From Candidatus Zixiibacteriota bacterium (GTDB taxonomy: Bacteria > Zixibacteria > MSB-5A5 > SM1-73), in contig JAOZNS010000188.1 in the NCBI GenBank assembly GCA_029933635.1, positions 1-5,284 on the forward strand: DNA of 5,284 nucleotides. The letters are read 5' to 3'. The notes beneath the pieces are model-generated. The model worked only from the letters and a program-made list of their open reading frames with translations, searched no databases and was not told where the DNA came from. This document shows positions 1 through 5,284 of this stretch, piece after piece; within the stretch, counting starts at the first letter, position 1, and every line of letters starts with the position of its first letter. Position numbers and translations under genes: made by a program.

Positions 1-38
1 ACTTAAAGTAACCCAAAACCAAAATTAGCAACAAAATT

Positions 39-68
39 TCGATACGCTACCAAAATTTTACTTATATA
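39..68 (+). promoter_or_regulatory. Weak candidate sigma70-like promoter upstream of the phosphatase gene
   Basis: In the AT-rich leader, TCGATA (39-44) matches the -35 consensus at 4 of 6 positions. It is followed after 18 bp by TATATA (63-68), which matches the -10 consensus at 4 of 6. This is the only plausible pair before the first gene. AT-rich DNA yields such matches by chance, so this is a pointer only. The rest of 1-93 shows no gene. A + strand frame is open from base 2 to a TAG at 26-28 and could be the tail of an upstream gene, but nothing in it can be recognised. Confidence 0.2.
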
Positions 69-93
69 AAACGGAGTCTCCATAACGGATGCC

Positions 94-612
94 ATGAAAA
101 AAACAGGCAAAGGTAGGTTTGAAATTCTGTTCGTTTGCACCGGCAACACCTGCCGCAGTCCAATGGCAGAGGTCCTCCTCAAGAAGATGATGAAGGAAAA
201 AGTGGTGAAGAACTTCAAGGTAAGCTCCGCAGGAACCCACAGCATTCCAGAGGCCCCAGCATCCGCCTTGGCGGTTCAGGTAGCCAAAACAAAAGGTGTG
301 GATCTATCCGCGCATCGTTCTCGGCAATTAACCCCTAAGTTGATCGAAAGGGCGGATTTGATCCTGGCTATGTCGCAGGAACATCTGGATTTCATCAATC
401 AAATGAACAAAAGAGCAAAGGATAAAGCCACCCTTCTGAAACTCTTTGGCCGGCAAAAGTCTGGATCAAACGAACAGCGAGATGAAGGCGTTTTCAATAT
501 CAAAGACCCCATCGGTGGTGGGTTGGAGGATTTCGAACACAGCTTCTCAGAGATCCAAAAGGAGGTCGAAAGGATCTTCCCAGAGCTTTTGAGATTGGCA
601 AAAAGTAGCTAA
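94..612 (+). CDS. Low-molecular-weight protein phosphatase, YwlE-like (tyrosine or arginine phosphatase)
   Basis: Cytoplasmic phosphatase of 172 aa, close to the usual 145-165 aa of the LMW-PTP family. The P-loop CTGNTCRS sits at residues 15-22, giving the CX5R signature with nucleophile Cys15 and Arg21, followed by the family-typical PMAE. The general-acid loop is DPIGG at 138-142, with Asp138. Between them are the usual SSAGTHS (44-50) and ADLILAMSQEH (87-97) segments. Thr19 inside the P-loop and the DP-x-GG loop match Bacillus YwlE, where that Thr favours phospho-arginine. Substrate choice is therefore open: phospho-Arg, or phospho-Tyr as in Wzb-type enzymes. An in-frame stop at 67-69 and no earlier ATG fix the start at 94. 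The ribosome site is poor (CGGA at 86-89; GGAG at 73-76 is too far). It is the first gene of the rightward cluster, and no partner kinase is visible. An ArsC arsenate reductase shares this fold but is less likely. Confidence 0.9.
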   Translation: MKKTGKGRFEILFVCTGNTCRSPMAEVLLKKMMKEKVVKNFKVSSAGTHSIPEAPASALAVQVAKTKGVDLSAHRSRQLTPKLIERADLILAMSQEHLDFINQMNKRAKDKATLLKLFGRQKSGSNEQRDEGVFNIKDPIGGGLEDFEHSFSEIQKEVERIFPELLRLAKSS

Positions 613-656
613 CTTTTAGGTCATATTCAATTTTAATAAATGTTCAAAGACATTAC

Positions 657-1595
657 ATGATCGGTAAGACCTCAATTTTTATTTCCTTCAAGCATATTTT
701 TATATTACTTTTGGTTTTTTCTTTTGTAACTGAAAATCCACAATCCCAAGAGCCTTCTCAGAAGAACAGACTTGGTTTACAAGAAAAAGCCCCATCCGAG
801 TTGAATAAATTTAATCCTGATGATACAGGTTTCGATGAAATCCCTCTAAAACCACCAAAGATGGAGATAAAGCTTCCTTCACCCCAGAGAAAAAAGTTCA
901 AAAGAGCTATCTTGAATAAAGCATTTGGGGTGGGAGAAAGGTTGGTCTTTTCGGTGGGCTACGGACCTATAAAGGCTGGAACTGCGGTGATGGAGATCCC
1001 CGAGATCGTAAAGCTTAACGGCAGAAAATGCTATCATATCGTCTCCACCGCCAAATCGAACAAATTCTTCTCCGTCTTCTTCCCGGTTGACGATAAGGTG
1101 GAATCTTTCATGGACCTCTACGGTCTTTATTCCCTCCGATATGATAAACATCTGCGGGAAGGAAAGTTCAGAGCAGATGTATCCATGGTTTTCGATCAGG
1201 AAAATCACTGGGCCATATACAATGACGGTAAGGATACATTTGAGGTGGCGGAATATGCTCAGGATGTCCTTTCCTCCTTTTATTTTGTGAGAACTCAAAA
1301 GTTAACCGTGGGGAGGTCCATCTTCGTGAACAATCACACCGATAAAAAAAATTACCCTCTGGAGGTTAAGGTCCTGCGAAAGGAGAGGGTGAAGGTTAAG
1401 GCCGGAGAGTTCGACTGTGTGGTGGTGGAGCCGATCTTAAAGACCCCGGGCATATTCGAACAGAAAGGAAGTTTGACCGTCTGGCTGACTGATGATGAAA
1501 TAAAAATGCCCGTTCTGATGAAAAGTAAGGTGATCATAGGATCCATCTCCACCGAGCTGGTCAGTTATAAACTGGGGAAGGTAGGAAAATATTAA
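657..1595 (+). CDS. DUF3108 domain-containing exported protein
   Basis: A 312-aa protein with an N-terminal export signal: Lys near the start, then a hydrophobic core at about residues 14-24 (IFILLLVFSFV). No lipobox Cys follows, so the protein is probably periplasmic. Residues 28-85 form a polar, Pro/Lys-rich linker. From about residue 90 to 308 the sequence follows the beta-rich DUF3108 pattern: FGVGERLVFSVGYGPIKAG (90-108), VDDKVESFMD (144-153), LREGKF (166-171), AGEFDCVVVEP (249-259) and a late WLTDD (276-280). The molecular role of the family is not established; its members are exported envelope proteins. There is no clear Shine-Dalgarno sequence before ATG 657. A 5-bp stem (639-643 with 650-654) occupies that position instead. 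The gene lies 44 bp after the phosphatase gene, and its TAA directly abuts the next ATG, indicating translational coupling. Confidence 0.85.
   Translation: MIGKTSIFISFKHIFILLLVFSFVTENPQSQEPSQKNRLGLQEKAPSELNKFNPDDTGFDEIPLKPPKMEIKLPSPQRKKFKRAILNKAFGVGERLVFSVGYGPIKAGTAVMEIPEIVKLNGRKCYHIVSTAKSNKFFSVFFPVDDKVESFMDLYGLYSLRYDKHLREGKFRADVSMVFDQENHWAIYNDGKDTFEVAEYAQDVLSSFYFVRTQKLTVGRSIFVNNHTDKKNYPLEVKVLRKERVKVKAGEFDCVVVEPILKTPGIFEQKGSLTVWLTDDEIKMPVLMKSKVIIGSISTELVSYKLGKVGKY
1582..1586 (+). promoter_or_regulatory. Shine-Dalgarno-like site inside the end of the DUF3108 gene
   Basis: TAGGA at 1582-1586, preceded by GGGGAAGG (1574-1581), lies 9 nt before ATG 1596. It overlaps the last codons of the upstream gene and supports the chosen start and coupled translation across the stop/start junction (TAA 1593-1595, ATG 1596-1598). 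Confidence 0.5.
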
Positions 1596-2561
1596 ATGTC
1601 AAAATATACCAAAATAAACTTAGAAAAGATAAAGAGATGTTCGATTAAAAATCGGAAAAGCAAGATCGAAATCGAAAATTTCGGAAAGCCGGTTAAACCA
1701 AACTCCGATATATACGATTTCTTAGAAAGTCTTCCCAAATATCTGAAGGCACAGGATTTAAAATCCCTTCTGGATCTGATAATTCTGGCAAAGCTTAAAG
1801 AAAAACCCATCATCTTCATGTCAGGTGCCCATCCCATCAAATGCGGACTTTCGTCGGTTTTGATCGACCTGATGAAAAGTGGTTTTATGACTTTGCTTGC
1901 AACCAATGGGGCGGGAGCAATTCACGATGTGGAGATCGCCTTCTGGGGAAAGACCTCTGAGCAGGTGGAGGAGGGGATCGAGGATGGCTCGTTTGGCATG
2001 GCTAAAGAGACCGGTGAGGTCTTCAATCAAATCTCCTCTCTTGCGGGAAAAAGGGATATGGGTCTTGGGGAGGCGATCGGCAAAGCCATCCTGGAGCGAA
2101 AAGCAAGGTTCAGAAAATATAGCCTTCTGGCGAATGCATATAGACTGGGTATTCCTGCCTGCGTGCACGTCGCTTTCGGGACCGATATAGTCCATCAGCA
2201 TCCCAATTTCGATCCATCTTCTACGGGGAAAGCAACCTATAACGATTTTAAGATTTTAGCTCATGAGGTTTCCAGATTGAATGACGGAGGTGTGGTTCTA
2301 CATTTTGGATCAGCGGTGGTTCTGCCAGAGGTTTTCCTGAAGGCTCTTTCTGTGGCTCGAAACATCAAAGGAAAGATAGGAAACTTCACCACTGCCAATT
2401 TTGATATGATTCAGCATTATCGCCCCAACATGAATGTGGTTTCTCGTCCCACTCAGAAAAGTGGTCAAGGTTTCTCCTTTAGCGGACATCATGAGATCAT
2501 GATTCCCCTTCTGGCTGGGGCTTTGAAATCAGTGGAGCAAAGAAGTCAAAAAAGGAGGTAA
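1596..2561 (+). CDS. Conserved Rossmann-like protein, possibly a divergent deoxyhypusine synthase-family member
   Basis: A soluble 321-aa protein without signal peptide or membrane segment. The first 30 or so residues are Lys-rich and look poorly conserved; the recognisable core starts near residue 36. Motifs suggesting an alpha/beta nucleotide-binding fold are SGAHPIKCGLS (76-86), ATNGAGAIHDVE (102-113), FGTDIVHQHPNFD (194-206), VVLHFGSAVVLPEV (233-246) and GHHEIMIPLLAG (297-308). The alternation of Gly-rich turns with buried strands recalls deoxyhypusine synthase (PF01916-type) and related NAD-binding domains. The C-terminal SGARPDEAVSWGK-type segment that carries the catalytic lysine of true deoxyhypusine synthase is absent, so hypusination should not be assigned. 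AFWGKT (115-120) is only superficially similar. The fold call comes from memory of motifs and is uncertain; the ORF itself is secure from its length, tight packing and codon structure. It sits between two exported-protein genes, immediately after DUF3108 and 5 bp before the helical-repeat gene. Confidence 0.6.
   Translation: MSKYTKINLEKIKRCSIKNRKSKIEIENFGKPVKPNSDIYDFLESLPKYLKAQDLKSLLDLIILAKLKEKPIIFMSGAHPIKCGLSSVLIDLMKSGFMTLLATNGAGAIHDVEIAFWGKTSEQVEEGIEDGSFGMAKETGEVFNQISSLAGKRDMGLGEAIGKAILERKARFRKYSLLANAYRLGIPACVHVAFGTDIVHQHPNFDPSSTGKATYNDFKILAHEVSRLNDGGVVLHFGSAVVLPEVFLKALSVARNIKGKIGNFTTANFDMIQHYRPNMNVVSRPTQKSGQGFSFSGHHEIMIPLLAGALKSVEQRSQKRR
2552..2559 (+). promoter_or_regulatory. Near-consensus Shine-Dalgarno site for the helical-repeat protein
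   Basis: AAGGAGGT at 2552-2559 is the strongest ribosome binding site in the window. It is 7 nt from ATG 2567 and overlaps the stop codon of the preceding gene (TAA 2559-2561). It settles the start of the gene at 2567-3361 and suggests that this product is made at a higher level than the upstream, weakly initiated genes. Confidence 0.85.
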
Positions 2562-2566
2562 AAGAT

Positions 2567-3361
2567 ATGCGATGCTGCCGTAGCTTTAAGTTCTGGGTGC
2601 TATCTGTTTCCCTCTTTGTTGGATTGAGTTCCTTGATAAGCAGGGCAGAGGATAAAACAGCACCGTCTGAAGATAGCCTGAGGAAGATCGAAGAGGTAAC
2701 ATCCCAGGCTCCGGATACAACCGATTCGCTGAGAATGGCGATGGATGATTTCCATCAGGTGATGGCACCTTTATGGCACGAAGCTTTTTCAGCCAAAGAT
2801 TTCAAGACCATCCGGGAAAAGGCACCCTTGTTGCAAGAAAAGCTTTTGGCTTTGCTAAAGGTAAAGCTTCCCACCTATCTGCAGGAAGATGAGCAGAAGC
2901 TGAATACCTTTCTTTCCAAAAGGCAGGAATTGGCATACTACGTAGGTCAGGTAAGCTTAGCGTCAAAGGATGGGGTGGATTCCACCTTAGCCTCTGCCTT
3001 TGAGCAGATGCATTGGACTTATGAGGAATTGGAAAAAGTCTTTGCTGTTCCCATACCGGAACTGGATAGCTTCCATGAAACTTTATATTTTCTCTGGCAC
3101 AAGGCTCTGCCTGGAAAGGATTATAAGGCGATTAAGGAAACCGCTTCGATCCTTAAGGTAGAGATGGATACCTTGATGAAGGTTCCGCTCCCTTATGGAT
3201 GTGCCAAAAAGAAGGAAGAATTTGAGAAGAGAAAATCTGCGCTTAAGGATGCGGTCTATGGCCTGGTTGATGTCTGCCAAAAGGGAGAGGAGAAGAAAAT
3301 AGAGGAGGCATTGAGCCTGGTGCATGAAAGGTTCGTGGAGCTTAATCAATTTTTGAGATGA
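2567..3361 (+). CDS. Exported helical protein with two homologous three-histidine units (function unknown)
   Basis: A 264-aa protein not assignable to a named family. Residues 1-27 are a classic signal peptide: Arg/Lys start, hydrophobic WVLSVSLFVGLSSLI, and cleavage likely after SRA27. Cys3 and Cys4 lie before the hydrophobic core, so it is not a lipoprotein. The mature part is charged, rich in Leu, Lys and Glu, and predicted all-helical. It consists of two homologous units at about 60-158 and 168-262. Shared signature: FH-x7-WH-x-A-x4-KD-x-K-x-I, then KV-x-LP. Matching positions are His63/His170, Trp70-His71/Trp177-His178, Lys77-Asp78/Lys184-Asp185 and a late His149/His253. Each unit could form a four-helix bundle. 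The paired His positions suggest metal or heme binding, but this is inference; no CxxCH motif is present. Cys212 and Cys237 occur only in unit 2. Tandem stops TGA TGA end the gene (3359-3364). It is the last gene of the cluster. Confidence 0.8.
   Translation: MRCCRSFKFWVLSVSLFVGLSSLISRAEDKTAPSEDSLRKIEEVTSQAPDTTDSLRMAMDDFHQVMAPLWHEAFSAKDFKTIREKAPLLQEKLLALLKVKLPTYLQEDEQKLNTFLSKRQELAYYVGQVSLASKDGVDSTLASAFEQMHWTYEELEKVFAVPIPELDSFHETLYFLWHKALPGKDYKAIKETASILKVEMDTLMKVPLPYGCAKKKEEFEKRKSALKDAVYGLVDVCQKGEEKKIEEALSLVHERFVELNQFLR
2750..3352 (+). repeat. Internal tandem duplication within the helical-repeat gene
   Basis: Unit 1 is encoded at about 2750-3040 and unit 2 at about 3071-3352. The first halves align without gaps at an offset of 107 residues (His63/170, His71/178, Lys77/184, Pro102/209). 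The second halves align at an offset of 103-104, so a few residues were lost between the two. Similarity is clear in protein but not in DNA, so the duplication is old. Confidence 0.8.
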
Positions 3362-3433
3362 TGAGATTTGAGATTAAACAATAAATTAATGATGGGGGGA
3401 TGGACTGCTGAAATCTAAATAGCCACCTCTAAG
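3362..3433. other. Convergent intergenic gap, no convincing terminator
   Basis: These 72 bp separate the stop codons of the rightward cluster and the leftward gene. TGAGAT occurs three times (3354-3359, 3362-3367, 3369-3374), partly inside the end of the upstream gene. AGATTT (3364-3369) can pair with AAATCT (3411-3416) only across a 41-nt loop. No GC-rich hairpin with a T run is visible for either strand, so termination may be Rho-dependent or read through. Confidence 0.5.
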
Positions 3434-5284
3434 CTACTCCGGCGGAAACCAGCAACATTCAGGGGGAGGTCCACCTTGAAAGGCATACCCTATCAAATAT
3501 ACAATATCCCCTACATCAATTGTGCAATCGTTATTTGCATCGCCACGTTCAATCGGATCGTATAACCAAGGTAGACCCCGAAACAAGTAAGAAGTAAGGC
3601 AGACAATATCCCCTATATCTACAGTCAAATCACCGGTCACATCTCCGCAAAGGCAGGAGTATTCTGGGTCAAATACGTCTACCGCCGAGTGGGTCGAGCT
3701 TACGCCTCCTTGATCATCGTAGACATAAACATATATATCATCCTCATCCCACCAAGTGGGCGCCTGGTAGACGACATAGTTCTCCTGTGTGGTGCAAACG
3801 GGAACTGGGTTCCCGTTTACTATGAAATACCCGTAATAACACCACCATTCATACCATATAGGATCCCCATCTGGATCATAAGCATCAATCTCAATGGTCA
3901 TCTCCTCTCCATATTTGATACAATCACCACACTCATCCTGAGGATACTTGCAGTGCAAATGACCAGTAATCACCGGAGGGTTGTTACCAGGATCGTAGAC
4001 ATAGCTGTATCTGTAAGGAACGTAGCCGTCGTTAACAAGGAAAAGAGTATCATACTCCCAACCTCTGCACGTGTCCGGTGTCGCTTCAATTACTCGCATC
4101 CTCGAATTAGGAATAGCCCATTCATAGAACATCATCACATGGACACCCGGATTATTCATTATATCTCCTGATTGGAGCTCCCCTATCGTAATTTGATCGG
4201 AGACATAAACAAGAGTAGAAGTAGTGCGTCGTGAAGGTAATTCCCAACATCTGGAGACCAAACCAGAGCAATCAACTCCGGTAGCCCAATACGCATCTGT
4301 TTCTCCACAGTTATTACTTGGTAAAGAGCCAGCACAAAGCCCGGCAGAAAGATAAGTCAGAAAATCATCAGCTCTATCCCATCCTCCCCAACTGTAAGCT
4401 TCACCAGTGTAATTCTGTCCCGCTGAAAAAGCAGACGTCCAAGTTGGACAAGACCAATGAGGATCGACATTATCACTTGAACAGGTCCAGTTCACATTCA
4501 CAAATTCCAAACCATGAGCTATCATATCCGCCCGGCTGACTTGATGGGGTGAAGGAGGATTTAACCAGGTGATATTCAAAGGTCCATAGGTATTGTTGCC
4601 TTCATTGCTTTCTTGAATTTCTCCCTCGGAATCAACCAGCCCCCACATCTTCCAAGTCTCTGCTTGAGTGGAATGTGGGAGCTTATAAAAATTATAGGTT
4701 CTGGTCTCCCCGGGATTCAGCCAATAAGTCTCCCACCAATATTCCCCGGTGGCAGGAGGAGAAGGTGCAGTAGCTCTGTTCTTAAAAACATCCGTATAAA
4801 ACAAATCGGTCACCGGCACACTGCCTTGATTTTTTATGGTGATGGTTCCATTGGTATGTTCAGTGATGATCAGAGATGAATCGTCAACGGTGAGGTCTTG
4901 GATGATTAAATCTGGTGGAGTATAAGTCCAGTTTATGGTCACCGGACCCTTATAATTATTACTCTCATTGGTTTCTGTTATGTCTCCATCGCAGTCGGCT
5001 AAACCATACATGTACCAAGTTCCGGGTTCAGAGGAGGTGATATTATAAAAAGTATAACTCTCAGTCTCTCCCGCACCAAGATCAATACTAGACCACCAAT
5101 CATCCTCCAAACTATCAATGTTAGGAGGACCAGATAAGTTGTAAAAAAGCCCATTGTAAAACCAACCAGAAGCAGGAACAGTTCCTTGATTTTTTATTAC
5201 CATAGTCACATCAATATAATCTCCCACATTGGGGTTATAATCAGTGGCGGTGAGGCTTTGCACAATCAGATCGGGTAAGTCTTC
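3434..5284 (-). CDS. Secreted multidomain NlpC/P60 cysteine peptidase with CARDB and dockerin-like domains (N-terminus outside window)
   Basis: The reading frame is open to the right edge. Seven more codons (EDLPDLI) precede the GTG at 5263-5261 and belong to the first CARDB domain, so that GTG is not the start and the gene is 5'-partial. Numbering from that GTG, the domains are CARDB 1 (to about 115), CARDB 2 (118-237), an NlpC/P60-like peptidase (about 243-425), an Ig/cadherin-like domain (about 428-532, with DAYDPDGDPIWYEW) and a dockerin-like Ca-binding pair (536-598). The peptidase shows YSWGG (290-294), nucleophile Cys332 in GVDCSGLV, His375 in GVHVMMF and Glu393 in VIEAT as the likely third catalytic residue. 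NlpC/P60 enzymes usually cut peptidoglycan stem peptides or related amide bonds. About 19 cysteines indicate a disulfide-rich extracellular protein. CARDB and Ig-like modules probably mediate adhesion or spacing. The substrate could be the organism's own wall, a competitor's wall or a non-murein amide. The C-terminus is intact (TAG at 3436-3434). Confidence 0.88.
   Translation of the reverse strand, partial: EDLPDLIVQSLTATDYNPNVGDYIDVTMVIKNQGTVPASGWFYNGLFYNLSGPPNIDSLEDDWWSSIDLGAGETESYTFYNITSSEPGTWYMYGLADCDGDITETNESNNYKGPVTINWTYTPPDLIIQDLTVDDSSLIITEHTNGTITIKNQGSVPVTDLFYTDVFKNRATAPSPPATGEYWWETYWLNPGETRTYNFYKLPHSTQAETWKMWGLVDSEGEIQESNEGNNTYGPLNITWLNPPSPHQVSRADMIAHGLEFVNVNWTCSSDNVDPHWSCPTWTSAFSAGQNYTGEAYSWGGWDRADDFLTYLSAGLCAGSLPSNNCGETDAYWATGVDCSGLVSRCWELPSRRTTSTLVYVSDQITIGELQSGDIMNNPGVHVMMFYEWAIPNSRMRVIEATPDTCRGWEYDTLFLVNDGYVPYRYSYVYDPGNNPPVITGHLHCKYPQDECGDCIKYGEEMTIEIDAYDPDGDPIWYEWWCYYGYFIVNGNPVPVCTTQENYVVYQAPTWWDEDDIYVYVYDDQGGVSSTHSAVDVFDPEYSCLCGDVTGDLTVDIGDIVCLTSYLFRGLPWLYDPIERGDANNDCTIDVGDIVYLIGYAFQGGPPPECCWFPPE
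3470..3658 (-). repeat. Dockerin-like duplicated calcium-binding motif
   Basis: Two 34-residue-spaced Ca loops. Loop 1 is D541-x-T-x-D545 with D552 at position 12; loop 2 is D575-x-N-x-D579 with D586 at position 12. Each is followed by a hydrophobic helix (IVCLTSYLF, IVYLIGYAF). At the DNA level ACAATATCCCCTA is repeated exactly at 3501-3513 and 3603-3615. Cys537/Cys539 and Cys603/Cys604 flank the domain and could clamp its ends. No cohesin is visible, so a cellulosome role is not implied. Confidence 0.8.
4553..5272 (-). repeat. Tandem CARDB domain pair
   Basis: Two copies of an about 120-residue beta-sandwich module encoded at 5272-4919 and 4912-4553. Shared landmarks are DLI(V/I)Q-x-LT, the (V/T)IKNQG(T/S)VP stretch, L-x-(A/P)GET and (D/E)-x-NE-x-NN near the end. 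A stretch of 14 identical bases, CCTTGATTTTTTAT read on the + strand, survives at the IKNQG site of both copies. The exact period is 360 bp. Confidence 0.8.

Noticed and set aside
94..612. Arsenate reductase (ArsC) function for the phosphatase-like protein
   Set aside because: Only the common CX5R loop and fold are shared. The additional cysteine pair used by thioredoxin-coupled ArsC is missing (only Cys15 and Cys20 are present), and no arsenic genes are nearby.
879..1298. Minus-strand open frame of 139 codons inside the DUF3108 gene
   Set aside because: It is antisense to a well-supported gene, has no ribosome binding site, and its protein shows no recognisable pattern.
1821..2201. Minus-strand open frame of 126 codons inside the Rossmann-like gene
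   Set aside because: It lies antisense to a gene with conserved Gly-rich motifs and tight operon packing; nothing supports it independently.
2573..2578. Cys3-Cys4 as a lipoprotein signal in the helical-repeat protein
   Set aside because: These cysteines precede the hydrophobic core; a lipobox Cys must follow it. The SRA site after the core fits ordinary signal peptidase I cleavage.
3470..3658. Cellulosome membership based on the dockerin-like domain
   Set aside because: No carbohydrate-active domain or cohesin is visible; such tails occur widely on secreted proteins of non-cellulosomal bacteria.
3689..4171. Plus-strand open frame of 160 codons opposite the peptidase gene
   Set aside because: The opposite strand encodes clear NlpC/P60 and Ig-like motifs with catalytic residues; this frame is a shadow without domain features.
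5261..5263. GTG as the start codon of the leftward gene
   Set aside because: The frame continues to the window edge, and the preceding codons (PDLI) complete the conserved first strand of CARDB 1, as shown by comparison with CARDB 2.

Overview
The window looks like part of a moderate-GC bacterial chromosome. It carries a compact rightward operon-like cluster of four genes (94-3361), then a long leftward gene (3434 to the right edge) that converges on it. No RNA genes, insertion sequences, CRISPR arrays or phage genes were seen. The best lineage hint is the C-terminal dockerin-like domain of the leftward gene, with paired 'VGDIVYLI'-type Ca loops ending in a 'GGPPPEC' tail. From memory, this style is common in secreted proteins of Zixibacteria and related FCB-group candidate phyla. 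Signal-peptide-bearing, DUF3108-type envelope genes fit a diderm organism. The assignment is an inference.

Left part: a 93-bp AT-rich leader contains a weak promoter-like element and three CAAAATT motifs. It is followed by a low-molecular-weight protein phosphatase resembling YwlE (94-612), a secreted DUF3108 protein (657-1595), a cytoplasmic Rossmann-like protein that may be a distant deoxyhypusine-synthase relative (1596-2561), and a small exported all-helical protein made of two homologous units with three matching histidines each (2567-3361). The last three genes are packed with 0-bp and 5-bp gaps and are almost certainly co-transcribed. The phosphatase is 44 bp upstream and probably belongs to the same unit.

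Right part: after a 72-bp convergent gap without a convincing terminator lies the 3' portion of a large extracellular protein on the minus strand. Its order is CARDB - CARDB - NlpC/P60 cysteine peptidase - Ig/cadherin-like domain - dockerin-like pair. Its true N-terminus lies beyond the window.

The common theme is the cell envelope: an exported DUF3108 protein, an exported helical protein and a secreted putative peptidoglycan hydrolase or amidase. How the phosphatase and the Rossmann-like protein relate to this is unknown. The two items most likely to be undescribed are the duplicated three-histidine helical protein and the Rossmann-like protein translated directly after DUF3108.
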